Source of the DNA: Nonomuraea turcica
GTDB lineage: Bacteria; Actinomycetota; Actinomycetes; Streptosporangiales; Streptosporangiaceae
Assembly: GCF_030718205.1 (NCBI RefSeq)
Contig: NZ_JAUZQF010000027.1
Coordinates: 95,475-159,474 of the forward strand
DNA: 64,000 bases
Direction of reading: 5' to 3'
Notes under the pieces: generated by a model
Told to the model about the DNA's origin: nothing
The model's database searches: none
The model's input: the letters and a program-made list of their open reading frames with translations, nothing else
Shown here: piece after piece, positions 9,684 to 22,535 of the stretch
Numbering within the stretch: position 1 is the first letter of the stretch
Layout of the letters: every line of letters begins with the position of its first letter
Translations under genes and position numbers: made by a program

Positions 9684-9878
9684 ATGCCAAAGACCGCCAA
9701 GTCTTCACCCCCGAAGTCCGCCAAGACGAAGGCCAACCGGAGCAGGCGCCGCCGATTACTGCTCACGCTGCGCCTCGCCGTAGAGAAGGAGAAAGCCGAG
9801 CGATCAGAGAGGCATGCCGGTATCAGGCAGGAGCCCCGTGCGGGCAGGCCGCGTACGCGCAGGGCGTCGCGGCGTTAG
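9684..9878 (+). CDS. Small basic hypothetical protein (tentative)
   Basis: Possible gene for a 64-residue, very Lys/Arg-rich protein (MPKTAKSS start, RSRRRRLLLTLRL in the middle). Third codon positions are mostly G or C, as in neighbouring genes, which supports coding. The nearest GGAGG is about 20 bases upstream of the ATG, which is too far for a good ribosome site. It lies between the divergent DUF3046 gene and the convergent VOC gene. It may be a nucleic-acid-binding peptide or a chance frame. Confidence 0.35.
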   Translation: MPKTAKSSPPKSAKTKANRSRRRRLLLTLRLAVEKEKAERSERHAGIRQEPRAGRPRTRRASRR

Positions 9879-9887
9879 CTCACAAGC

Positions 9888-10376
9888 TCACAACACCCGC
9901 GCGCCGTACATCTCACCGAGATGGTCGGCGAGCAGCTCCAGCCGGGCGCCATCGGGGTCCTTGAAGTAAATGGAGGCGCCGCTCTCTATCTGGTGCGGCA
10001 CGCCGGCCATCTCCAGCTTCCCGCGCAACCGCTCCCACGTGGCGGGATCGACCGAGATCGCGATGTGGTGCAGCCCGCCGAGCACCTCCTGGTAGGGGCC
10101 CAGGTCGAGCCCGGGGAAGTCGAAGAACGCGAGCAGGTTGCCGTTGCCGATGTCGAAGAAGAAGTGGTTCGAGCCTTTGTAGTCGCGGTTCTCGATGATC
10201 TCCGTGAGCGGGAACTCCAGGAGGTCCTGGTAGAACTGGATGGTGCGCTCCACATTGGACGACAGCAGGGCGATGTGGTGCAGCCCGCGCGCGCTGCTCG
10301 ATGGTCGGCGCGGTAAGACATAGCGCTGCCTGATTTCCGCTCGGCGGGCTTCGATGGCCGCGTAATCAATGGTCAC
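9888..10376 (-). CDS. VOC (glyoxalase/dioxygenase fold) family protein
   Basis: Protein of 162 residues from GTG 10376 (an upstream in-frame start at 10415 would add 13). Paired beta-alpha-beta-beta-beta modules are visible: GLHHIALLSSNVERTIQFY in the first half and GLHHIAISV in the second, ending in IYFKDPDGARLELL. The His in each module and the late Glu are the expected metal ligands of the vicinal-oxygen-chelate fold. The substrate cannot be told from sequence; glyoxalase, ring-cleavage dioxygenase and resistance proteins share this fold. It is divergent from lhr with an 89-bp gap. Confidence 0.82.
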   Translation of the reverse strand: MTIDYAAIEARRAEIRQRYVLPRRPSSSARGLHHIALLSSNVERTIQFYQDLLEFPLTEIIENRDYKGSNHFFFDIGNGNLLAFFDFPGLDLGPYQEVLGGLHHIAISVDPATWERLRGKLEMAGVPHQIESGASIYFKDPDGARLELLADHLGEMYGARVL

Positions 10377-10465
10377 GGTCGCTGTATGTCCGCCAGAACC
10401 CCGCCTCAATCGCACGCTGCCGCGCCAATGCGATTTCTGTCGGTCGCGCGAGGCAGTATGTCCTG

Positions 10466-15289
<4,824 letters not shown>

Positions 15290-15325
15290 CCTGCCCGATG
15301 CCGACCGGGCCGCCGCCACGACGAA

Positions 15326-15359
15326 GGCCTACGTGGTCGGCGGGCCTACGTGGCCGGCG
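15326..15359 (+). repeat. 17-bp tandem direct repeat downstream of lhr
   Basis: Two adjacent 17-base copies of GGCCTACGTGGYCGGCG (15326-15342, 15343-15359), differing at one position, in the short gap between convergent lhr and the SnoaL-like gene. No function is assigned. Confidence 0.6.
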
Positions 15360-15388
15360 TGAGCGGGCAGGCCAGCGTGAGCGAGCGG

Positions 15389-15886
15389 TCAGCAGCCCGG
15401 GGTGGTGGGGAAGGTCGTGCAGAAGGTCACGGGGTTGGCGTATTCGGCGCCCTTGACCATGCGCCCGGCCCGCCACTCGAAGGCGTAGACGTACACATTC
15501 CGGTACGGGCGCCCGTCCGCGGTCGTGAAGCCGCCGTCCGCCTGGACGAACGACGTGTTCCCCGCCGCGGACACGGTCGTCTTGACGTTGACGAAGTCGA
15601 TGCGGCCGAAGAGCGCGAACGCGTTCTTGACGTATCCGAGCACCTGCTCCTTACCCGTGAAACGGGCAGCGTCCTCCCGGCGGCCGGAGAAGGACAGCGG
15701 CAGCGTCAGCGTGGCATCGGGATCCAGCAGCGCCGACACCGTTGCGAGGTCCTCGCGCTCGAGTGCCGAGAGGAACGCCTCGGTCCGGCGTTCGGTGCCC
15801 CCGTTGTCCCGCGCGAGGGCGGGCGCTGCGGTGCCGGTCATGGCGAGGGCGAGTGCGGCGGTGACCATTGTGGGCCGAATTCTCAT
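15389..15886 (-). CDS. Secreted SnoaL/NTF2-like protein
   Basis: Exported protein of 165 residues. A Sec signal peptide (MRIRPTMVTAALALAM core, cleavage probably after APALA near residue 25) is followed by one NTF2-like domain: TEAFLSALEREDLATVSALLDPDATLT, then GKEQVLGYVKNAF and the beta strands ending YVYAFEW. Two cysteines near the C-terminus could form a disulfide outside the cell. The enzymatic role is unknown, since the fold serves isomerases, cyclases and binding proteins. It diverges from a TetR gene with two palindromes between them, so it is the likely target of that repressor. Confidence 0.75.
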   Translation of the reverse strand: MRIRPTMVTAALALAMTGTAAPALARDNGGTERRTEAFLSALEREDLATVSALLDPDATLTLPLSFSGRREDAARFTGKEQVLGYVKNAFALFGRIDFVNVKTTVSAAGNTSFVQADGGFTTADGRPYRNVYVYAFEWRAGRMVKGAEYANPVTFCTTFPTTPGC

Positions 15887-15906
15887 GACGCTCCGATCTT
15901 CTTATT

Positions 15907-15919
15907 GAGACTTAGTCTC
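15907..15919. promoter_or_regulatory. Palindrome 1 in the TetR/SnoaL intergenic region
   Basis: GAGAC-TTA-GTCTC, a perfect 5-3-5 palindrome, 21 bases upstream of the SnoaL-like start. It is a candidate TetR operator. Confidence 0.55.
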
Positions 15920-15923
15920 TTAT

Positions 15924-15936
15924 GATACGCAGTATC
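15924..15936. promoter_or_regulatory. Palindrome 2 in the TetR/SnoaL intergenic region
   Basis: GATAC-GCA-GTATC, a second perfect 5-3-5 palindrome. Its centre is 17 bases from that of the first and it lies 30 bases upstream of the TetR start. The sequences of the two differ, so one may be the operator and the other promoter-associated, or both may be half-recognised. Confidence 0.5.
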
Positions 15937-15966
15937 GACCGCGCTGCGCTCAATAGACTGAGAGGT

Positions 15967-16545
15967 ATGGAGCAGGGCTCGCTCAGGGAGCGCAAGCAGC
16001 AACGGTCCCGTGAGGCGATCATCGAGGCGGCCCACGTGCTGTTCGAGGAGCGCGGCTTCGACAAAGTCACGGTCGCCGACATCGCCGAGCGCGCCGAGGT
16101 GGGGCGGGCCACCTTCTTCCGCTACTTCGGCGACAAGCAGGAGGTCGTCTTCGCCGACGGGGGCGATCTCGAAGCGGTGCTGGCAGAGGCTACGGAGATC
16201 ACCGCGGACCGGCCGATCGGGGACGCACTGCCTGCCGCGCTGGCCGTGGCGCGCCGCATCGTCGCCTCCTACGTGCGCCGGATCACCGCCGAGCCCGCCG
16301 GCTACACCCGGCACGAGCGCCTGGTCGCCAGTCATCCCGAGTTGCTCGCCCGCAGCCTCACCAAACAGCGCCGGTACGCCGAGCTCCTGCGTGACCTGCT
16401 CGCCGGCCAGGGCGCGAGCCCGGAGATCGCCGCCATCGCGGCGGAGATGGGATTGGCGGCCTACTACGCGGGGAGAGCGCTCGCCGGCGACGATCCGGCA
16501 CGGCTGCCGGCCGCGGTGGAGTCCGTGTTCGACCGGCTCTCCTAG
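15967..16545 (+). CDS. TetR family transcriptional repressor
   Basis: Repressor of 192 residues from ATG 15967. The N-terminal helix-turn-helix is clear (REAIIEAAHVLFEERGFDKVTV, then VGRATFFRYFGDKQEV). The ligand-binding C-terminal half is helical and has no predictable ligand. It is divergently transcribed from the secreted SnoaL-like gene with an 80-bp gap holding two palindromes, the usual layout for a TetR that represses itself and its neighbour. Confidence 0.88.
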   Translation: MEQGSLRERKQQRSREAIIEAAHVLFEERGFDKVTVADIAERAEVGRATFFRYFGDKQEVVFADGGDLEAVLAEATEITADRPIGDALPAALAVARRIVASYVRRITAEPAGYTRHERLVASHPELLARSLTKQRRYAELLRDLLAGQGASPEIAAIAAEMGLAAYYAGRALAGDDPARLPAAVESVFDRLS

Positions 16546-16609
16546 CGCCGGGCCATGTCCGGCACCGGTCTGTGGATCGTGCGCCACGCCAACGCGGGAA
16601 ACTGAGTGC

Positions 16610-17389
16610 ATGGGTCCCCTGAAGCGCTTACGCGCGGACGTCAGCACCGGCAAGAACCTCGAGATCTACCTGACGGCGCTCATCGCGCTGGTCGTCGGCG
16701 TGCTCGGCGTTTTCAGCGTCGTCAACCCGCAGGTCGTGAGCGCCGCGATCCTGGCCACGCTGGCCCTGGTCGCGGTGAACGCGCTCGGCCCCCGCCACCA
16801 GGTCGCCGACCTCGAAGCGCGGGTCGCCGACCTCAACCGCCTGGTGGAAGCGAAGCTGGCCGGTGACGCCTTCCTGACCACCGTGCGGCAGGGGCTCGAC
16901 GAGCGGGTCGCCCGCGCCGCCGACATCCGCTTCGCCGGGGTGACGCTGAGCCGCACGATCCGTGCGCACGTCGAGCAGCTGCGTAAGGGCCTGGCCCGCG
17001 GGGCGTCGGTCCAGGTCCTGCTGATCGATCCGAAGGGCGCGGTCCCGGAGGAGGCGGCCAGGAGGAGCACGAGTCCCGACCGATCCGACGTGTTCGAGCA
17101 CCGGGTCAAGTCCACGATCTACCTGCTGCGCGATCTGGAAGGGGTCGAGGTGCGGTTCCTGCCGTTCGTGCCCGCGTTCGGGCTGGTGCTGCTGGATGCC
17201 GGTGAGGACGACGGCGTCATCCACGTCGAGCTCGGCACGCACAGCGTGGCGGGCCGGGACCCGGTCTTCACGCTCACCCCACGTCGCGACCACTTCTGGT
17301 ACGAGCACTTCAAGGCGGAGTTCAACCGTATGTGGGAGGTCAGCAGGGAGGCGACGGAGGACGACTGGCGTCCCGAGCGGACGAAGTGA
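16610..17389 (+). CDS. Hypothetical membrane protein with a cytoplasmic PLD-like sensor domain
   Basis: Protein of 259 residues, start ATG 16610. A short basic N-terminus (MGPLKRLRAD) precedes two adjacent transmembrane helices (about residues 20-60). A short coiled coil (ADLEARVADLNRLVEAKL) follows, then a soluble domain with SRTIRAHVEQLRKGLARG and VQVLLIDPKGAV, the look of a phospholipase-D-like fold in which no HKD catalytic motif is present. It ends with HFWYEHFKAEFNRMWE. I do not recognise a characterised family. It lies 14 bases upstream of the GntR gene and could be co-transcribed with it. Confidence 0.6.
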   Translation: MGPLKRLRADVSTGKNLEIYLTALIALVVGVLGVFSVVNPQVVSAAILATLALVAVNALGPRHQVADLEARVADLNRLVEAKLAGDAFLTTVRQGLDERVARAADIRFAGVTLSRTIRAHVEQLRKGLARGASVQVLLIDPKGAVPEEAARRSTSPDRSDVFEHRVKSTIYLLRDLEGVEVRFLPFVPAFGLVLLDAGEDDGVIHVELGTHSVAGRDPVFTLTPRRDHFWYEHFKAEFNRMWEVSREATEDDWRPERTK

Positions 17390-17396
17390 CGGCGCT

Positions 17397-17402
17397 GTAT
17401 AC
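17397..17402. promoter_or_regulatory. Half-conserved GntR operator at the GntR start
   Basis: GTATAC within TGTATACG, one base upstream of the GntR start codon. It matches the core of the TGTATACA palindrome upstream of the peptide importer, suggesting autoregulation. Confidence 0.45.
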
Positions 17403-17403
17403 G

Positions 17404-18099
17404 ATGAGTCGCGAGATGGCTGATGTGACGCTGGGCGCGGCCCATCGGAGCTTGCGCGACGAGGTCACCGGGGAGCTGCGGCGGCGCATACTCTCCGGCG
17501 AGCTCCCCCAAGGCGCGCGGCTGGTGGAGGACCGGCTGGCCGCCCAGCTCGGCGTGTCGCGCAACCCCGTGCGGGAGTCCATCCGGGTGCTGGCCACCGA
17601 GGGTTTCGTCGAGGTCGTACCCCGCCTGGGCGCCACGGTGGCCCGCCTGTCCGCCGCGGAGGCCGAGGAGCTGTTCGACGTACGCATGGCGATCGAAGGG
17701 CTGGCGGCGCGGCTGGCGGCACGCAAGCGCACCCCGGCCACCGCGGAGCGGCTGCGCCGGATGCTCGAGCAGGCCAAGGAGGCCGTGGAGGCGGGCCGGC
17801 TGGAGGAGGTGGCCGACCTCAACACCGCCTTCCACCTGGCGGTGGGCGAGGCGACGGGCAATTCCTACCTCAGCCTGGTGATGAAGCCGATGCTGCAGCG
17901 GGCGCAGTGGGTCTTCAGTCAGACGGCTTCCACACGCGGGCCGCACTCCTGGTCGGAGCACCTGGGGCTGTGCGAGGCCATCGCGGCGGGCGACGAGGAC
18001 GAGGCGCAGGCCAGAGCTGTCGCGCATGTGGCGGCGGCACGGCGGTCGTTCTTGGCGGCAGCGGGCCACGCATCGAGCGAGACCGAAATACCGAGTTAA
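17404..18099 (+). CDS. GntR/FadR-family (FCD domain) transcriptional regulator
   Basis: Regulator of 231 residues. The winged helix-turn-helix occupies residues 15-80 (LRRRILSGELPQGARLVEDRLAAQLGVSRNPVRESI in outline). A helical FCD ligand domain follows, with the metal-coordinating Asp and His residues expected in FNTAFH-type (NTAFHLAVGEATGN) and late HLGLCEAI positions. ATG 17404 was chosen; MADV at 17416 is a possible alternative. It precedes the peptide transporter by 78 bases in the same orientation, and a matching TGTATACA site sits in that gap, so it probably controls the transporter. Confidence 0.87.
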   Translation: MSREMADVTLGAAHRSLRDEVTGELRRRILSGELPQGARLVEDRLAAQLGVSRNPVRESIRVLATEGFVEVVPRLGATVARLSAAEAEELFDVRMAIEGLAARLAARKRTPATAERLRRMLEQAKEAVEAGRLEEVADLNTAFHLAVGEATGNSYLSLVMKPMLQRAQWVFSQTASTRGPHSWSEHLGLCEAIAAGDEDEAQARAVAHVAAARRSFLAAAGHASSETEIPS

Positions 18100-18139
18100 C
18101 ACCCAGCCGTAATCTGAACACCAGTGAAATGTAAGGTCT

Positions 18140-18147
18140 TGTATACA
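18140..18147. promoter_or_regulatory. GntR operator upstream of the peptide importer
   Basis: Perfect palindrome TGTATACA in the context CTTGTATACAGT, 30 bases upstream of the binding-protein start. TTGTATACAA-like sites are typical of FadR-subfamily GntR regulators. Confidence 0.6.
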
Positions 18148-18177
18148 GTCTCCTAAACCGTTCCCACGGAGGCCCAT

Positions 18178-19791
18178 ATGAGACCCAGGCTCGTCGCGGC
18201 ACTCGCCGTCCTCCCCCTCGGCCTGACGGCCTGCGGCGGAGGAGCCGGCTCAAGCAGCACGCCCGCCGCCCCTCCCTCCATCGCCGCCGCCACGGCCGAC
18301 AACCGGCCGGTCAAGGCCGGCGGCACGCTCAACGTGGCGCTCAACGCCGACCCCGACGCGCTCGACCCGAGCATCTCGACCACGCTGGTGGGCCGCGAGG
18401 TGTTCGCGAACATGTGCGAGAAGCTCTACGACATCGACGCGCAGGCCACCCTGGTCCCCCAGCTGGCCGCCGCCCTGCCCGAGGTGTCCGGCGACGGCAA
18501 GGAGGTGACGATCAAGCTGCGTGAGGGCGTGACGTTCAACGACGGCACGGCGTTCGACGCCGAGGCGGTCAAGAAGTCGCTGGACCGGCATCGCACCTGG
18601 GAGAAGTCCGCACGGCAGGCCGACCTGGCCGCGGTGTCGAAGGTCACCGTGGTCGATCCCACCACGGTGACGCTCACGCTGACGCAGGCGTTCACGCCGC
18701 TGACCGCCCAGCTCGCGGACCGCGCCGGCATGATCATGTCGCCGAAGGCCCTGGACGCGGCGGGCGACAACTTCGGCGCGAGCCCGGTGTGCGTGGGGCC
18801 GTTCAAATTCGCCGGCCGCACGTCGGGCAGCCAGATCGTGCTGGAGAAGGCCGCCGACTACTACGACGCGGCCAAGGTAAAGCTCGACAAGATCGTATAC
18901 AAGATCATCGTGGACCCGAACGTCCGGGCCGCGAACCTCAAGTCCGGCGACGTGCACGTGGGCGACCAGCTCGCCACGACCACGGTCAAGGGGGTGCAGA
19001 CCGATCCGAACCTCACGGTCGTGTCGGGCGGCGGCCTCGGCTACTACGGCATCACGATCAACACCGGCAACGCCGACGGCTCCACCGAGAAGCCCGGCAC
19101 GGTGAACACGGCCCTGGCCAAGAGCCCGCAGCTCCGTGAGGCCTTCGAGCTGGCGCTGGACCGGGACCTGATCAACAAGACCGTCTACAACGGCCTGCAC
19201 GAACCCGACTGCTTCCCCGTGCCGCTGGACAGCCGGTTCCGGGCCCAGGATCTGACCTGCCCCAAGCGCGACCTGGCCAAGGCCAAGCAGCTCGTGCAGG
19301 CCAGCGGCGTGCCGACGCCGATCCCGGTCACGCTCACCAGCCCCAACGACGCGACCAACGTACGGCTGGCGCAGGTCATCCAGCAGATGACCAAGGAGGC
19401 GGGCTTCAACGTGAGCGTGCAGACCGCCGAGTTCGTGAGCACGCTCGAGCAGGGCAAGTCCGGCAAGTTCGACGTCCTGCTGAACGGCTGGTCGGGCCGC
19501 GTGGACCCGGACGGCAACCTGACGAACCTCATCACCAGCCGCGGCAGCAACAACTACAGCGGCATGTCCGACGCGGGCATCGACGACCCGATCAAGCAGG
19601 CCGCCGCCGAGTCCGACACCGCCGAGCGCGCCGCGCTGTACGCCTCCGCCATGAAGAAGGCCGCCGAGATCAGAGGCGTCCTGTACCTGTACCACAGCAA
19701 GTACTACCTGGGCATGAGCAAGACCGTCGCGGGCGTCCAGTACTTCAAGGATGGCCTGCCGCGCTTCGTCACCGCCGGATTCGCCGCGTAA
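18178..19791 (+). CDS. Peptide ABC transporter substrate-binding lipoprotein (SBP family 5)
   Basis: Receptor of a dipeptide/oligopeptide/glutathione-type importer, 537 residues. The signal peptide ends in LTAC, giving lipid-modified Cys19, followed by a Gly/Ser linker. Family-5 features include GGTLNVALNADPDALDP, VANMCEKLYD-like and LAAALPEVSGDGKEVTIKLREGVTFNDG (in outline), and a C-terminal YYLGMSKTV. GGAGG lies five bases before ATG 18178. It is the first gene of a tightly overlapping unit (18178-26063), with the GntR site just upstream. The ligand is not determined by sequence; the gamma-glutamyltransferase downstream suggests gamma-glutamyl peptides. Confidence 0.88.
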   Translation: MRPRLVAALAVLPLGLTACGGGAGSSSTPAAPPSIAAATADNRPVKAGGTLNVALNADPDALDPSISTTLVGREVFANMCEKLYDIDAQATLVPQLAAALPEVSGDGKEVTIKLREGVTFNDGTAFDAEAVKKSLDRHRTWEKSARQADLAAVSKVTVVDPTTVTLTLTQAFTPLTAQLADRAGMIMSPKALDAAGDNFGASPVCVGPFKFAGRTSGSQIVLEKAADYYDAAKVKLDKIVYKIIVDPNVRAANLKSGDVHVGDQLATTTVKGVQTDPNLTVVSGGGLGYYGITINTGNADGSTEKPGTVNTALAKSPQLREAFELALDRDLINKTVYNGLHEPDCFPVPLDSRFRAQDLTCPKRDLAKAKQLVQASGVPTPIPVTLTSPNDATNVRLAQVIQQMTKEAGFNVSVQTAEFVSTLEQGKSGKFDVLLNGWSGRVDPDGNLTNLITSRGSNNYSGMSDAGIDDPIKQAAAESDTAERAALYASAMKKAAEIRGVLYLYHSKYYLGMSKTVAGVQYFKDGLPRFVTAGFAA

Positions 19792-20750
19792 TGCTCTGGT
19801 TCATTCTGCGGCGCTGCGGGTCGGCGGTGATCGTGTTGTTCCTGGCCAGCATCCTGATCTTCCTCGGGGTCAGGGCGCTACCGGGCGACCCGGCTACGGT
19901 CATGGCGGGCGAGGAGGCCTCACCCGCCGTGGTCGAGGCCATCCGCAAGGAGTTCGGCCTGGACAAGCCGCTGCCCGCCCAATACGTGGACTACGTCGCC
20001 CAGACCCTCACCGGCAACTTCGGCCGCTCGACGCAGGACCAGCTGCCGGTGATCGACATCATCGCCGAGCGGCTGCCCGTGACCTTGGAGTTGTCGGCGC
20101 TGGCCATCCTGGTCGCGATCGTCGTCGGCGTGGGCGCCGGCATCGTGGCCGCCGTCCGGCGCGGCAGGTTCGCCGACTACGTGGCCACCGGGTTCGGCCT
20201 GGCCGGGCTGTCGGTGCCGCACTTCTGGCTCGGCCTGCTCGGCATCCTGTTGTTCGCGGTCACCTGGCGGGTGCTGCCCGCGTCCGGGTATGTCCCCTTC
20301 ACGGAGGACCCGGCCGCGAACCTCCAGCGCATGATCCTGCCCGCCCTCGTGCTCGGCACCGGGTTCGCGGCGATCCTGATGCGGCAGACCCGCTCGGCCA
20401 TGCTGGGCGCGCTGTCGGCCGACTACGTCAGGACCGCCAGGTCGAAGGGCCTGTCCGAGGTGAAGGTCGTGGGCGCGCACGCGCTGCGCAACAGCCTGAC
20501 GACGGTGGTGACCGTGCTCGGCCTGCAACTCGGCGCGCTCATCAGCGGCGCGGTCGTGACCGAGCAGATCTTCGTGATCCCCGGCTTCGGCAAGCTGACC
20601 GTGGACGCGGTGCTGACCAGGAACTACCCGGTCATCCAGGCTGTCGTGCTGATCACCGTCTTCGGGTACGTCCTGGTCAACCTGCTGGTCGACCTCGCGT
20701 ACGCGGCGCTCAACCCGCGGATCAGGCTGTCGGGGGTGCGCCATGATTGA
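19791..20750 (+). CDS. Peptide ABC transporter permease, DppB type
   Basis: Inner-membrane subunit of 319 residues. It begins with the typical MLWFILRRCG and the first helix ending at VRALPGDPA, and has six membrane helices. The ATPase-contact loop is RTARSKGLSEVKVV followed by HALRNS. The start overlaps the stop of the binding-protein gene by one base (TAATG), and its end overlaps dppC-like by eight bases, so synthesis is coupled. Confidence 0.9.
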   Translation: MLWFILRRCGSAVIVLFLASILIFLGVRALPGDPATVMAGEEASPAVVEAIRKEFGLDKPLPAQYVDYVAQTLTGNFGRSTQDQLPVIDIIAERLPVTLELSALAILVAIVVGVGAGIVAAVRRGRFADYVATGFGLAGLSVPHFWLGLLGILLFAVTWRVLPASGYVPFTEDPAANLQRMILPALVLGTGFAAILMRQTRSAMLGALSADYVRTARSKGLSEVKVVGAHALRNSLTTVVTVLGLQLGALISGAVVTEQIFVIPGFGKLTVDAVLTRNYPVIQAVVLITVFGYVLVNLLVDLAYAALNPRIRLSGVRHD

Positions 20751-21573
20751 CCGGTTGTGGCGGCGCTTCCGCCGGCGGCCGATGCCGATGGCCGGGCTGG
20801 CGCTGGTGACCGCGTTCCTCCTGCTGGCGCTGGGCGGGCCGCTGGTGACCGGCGACCCGGCCGCGCAGGACTACCTGGCCACGCTGGCGCCGCCGTCGGC
20901 CGCGCACCCGATGGGCACCGACGACCTCGGCAGGGACGCCTTCGCCAGGATCGCGCACGGCGCCCAGGTGTCGCTCCAGGCCGGCGTGCTGTCCACGCTG
21001 CTGGCGATGGCCGTCGGCATCCCGATCGGGCTGGTCGCCGGATTCTACCGGCGCTGGCTGGACCCCGTCGTGATGCGGCTGGTGGACGTGACGCTGGCGT
21101 TCCCGTTCCTGGTCTTCGCGGTGGGGCTGGCAGCGATCATCGGGCCGTCGCTGAGGGGCGTGGTGCTGGCGCTGGGCTTTGCCCAGCTGCCGGCCGTCAT
21201 CCGGATCACGCGCGGCGAGGTGCTGGCGGTCAGGGAGATGGACTATGTGGCGGCGGCCATCGCCGACGGCGCGAGCGACGCCTACCTGATCTTCCGGTAC
21301 GTGCTCCCGAACTGCGCCAACCCGCTCATCGTGCAGGCCACGGTGGCCATCCCGGCGGCCATCATCGGCGAGTCCACGCTGTCGTTCCTGGGGCTGGGCG
21401 TGCAGCCGCCGACACCGTCGTGGGGCGTGATGCTGACCACCGCCCAGCAGTACCTGGGCGACGCGCCGTGGCTGGCCATCTGGCCCGGCTTGATGATCGC
21501 CCTGGCCACGCTGGGCTTCAACCTGCTCGGCGACGGCCTGCGTGACGTCCTGGACCCGAGGAGCTTCCGATGA
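20743..21573 (+). CDS. Peptide ABC transporter permease, DppC type
   Basis: Second permease, 276 residues. It has a basic N-terminus (LWRRFRRRPM), a first helix, the periplasmic HPMGTDDLGRDAFARIAHGA motif diagnostic of DppC/OppC, five further helices and the cytoplasmic loop near VAAAIADGASDAYLIFRYVLPN. It ends with LRDVLDPR, the usual family terminus. The ATG overlaps dppB-like by eight bases and its stop overlaps the next ATPase gene by four (ATGA). Confidence 0.9.
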   Translation: MIDRLWRRFRRRPMPMAGLALVTAFLLLALGGPLVTGDPAAQDYLATLAPPSAAHPMGTDDLGRDAFARIAHGAQVSLQAGVLSTLLAMAVGIPIGLVAGFYRRWLDPVVMRLVDVTLAFPFLVFAVGLAAIIGPSLRGVVLALGFAQLPAVIRITRGEVLAVREMDYVAAAIADGASDAYLIFRYVLPNCANPLIVQATVAIPAAIIGESTLSFLGLGVQPPTPSWGVMLTTAQQYLGDAPWLAIWPGLMIALATLGFNLLGDGLRDVLDPRSFR

Positions 21574-22535
21574 GCCTCTTGGAGATCGCCGACCTGTCCG
21601 TCGGCTTCGACACCGAGGACGGCCTGGTGCAGGCCGTCAGAGACATCTCACTGACGCTGGAAGAGGGCGAGATCCTGGCCTTGTGCGGCGAGTCCGGCTG
21701 CGGCAAGTCGGTCACCGCGATGTCGGTCCCCCGGCTCCTGCCACCGGACACGACCAGGTTGTCCGGGTCGGTGAAGCTGGGCGGACGCGAGCTCACGACG
21801 CTGCCCGAGGCCGAGATGCGGCGCGTCCGCGGCAAGGAGGTGTCGGTCGTCTTCCAGGAGCCGATGACCTCGCTCAACCCGTCGTTCACCGTCGGATACC
21901 AGATCATCGAGGTGCTGCGCAGGCACGAGCGGCTCTCCCGCCAGGCGGCCCGCGGCCGGGCCGTCGAGCTGCTGGAGCTGGTCGGCATTCCGGCGCCACA
22001 GCGCAGGATGAGGGAATACCCGCACCAGCTGTCCGGCGGTATGCGGCAGCGCGTGATGATCGCGATCGCGGTGGCCTGCTCGCCCCGGGTTCTGATCGCC
22101 GACGAGCCCACGACGGCGCTCGACGTGACGATCCAGGCGGGGGTGCTGGACGTGTTCCGCGACCTGCGTGACCGGCTCGGTACGGCGATCATCCTCATCA
22201 CGCACGATCTGGGCGTGGTGGCCGACATCGCCGACCGGGCCGTGGTCATGTACGCCGGCCGCGCGGTCGAGCAGGCCGCGGTGACCGAGTTGTTCGCCAA
22301 CCCGCGGCACCCGTACACGCTGGGTCTGATGAAGGCCCTGCCGTCCGCCGCCGTCAACGGGCGGCTGGCCGAGATCCCCGGCATGGTGCCGTCACCGCTG
22401 TCCGACCCGGACGAGTGCGCGTTCCAGGCCCGCTGCCCGCGTGCGCAGGCCGACTGCCGGATGGAGCGGCCCTCGCTCGACCAGCACGCGCCCGGCCATC
22501 TGGCGGCCTGTTTCCACCCCGGAGGCGAGCAGTGA
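21570..22535 (+). CDS. Peptide ABC transporter ATP-binding protein, DppD type
   Basis: Cytoplasmic ATPase, 321 residues. Walker A is GESGCGKS, the Q-loop is FQEPMTSLNP, the signature is LSGGMRQR, Walker B is VLIADEPTTALD and the switch His is in ITHDLG. The C-terminal oligopeptide/dipeptide extension contains the cysteine-bearing FQARCPRAQADCR, which in DppD/OppD relatives can hold an iron-sulfur cluster. It overlaps both neighbours by four bases. Confidence 0.92.
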   Translation: MSLLEIADLSVGFDTEDGLVQAVRDISLTLEEGEILALCGESGCGKSVTAMSVPRLLPPDTTRLSGSVKLGGRELTTLPEAEMRRVRGKEVSVVFQEPMTSLNPSFTVGYQIIEVLRRHERLSRQAARGRAVELLELVGIPAPQRRMREYPHQLSGGMRQRVMIAIAVACSPRVLIADEPTTALDVTIQAGVLDVFRDLRDRLGTAIILITHDLGVVADIADRAVVMYAGRAVEQAAVTELFANPRHPYTLGLMKALPSAAVNGRLAEIPGMVPSPLSDPDECAFQARCPRAQADCRMERPSLDQHAPGHLAACFHPGGEQ

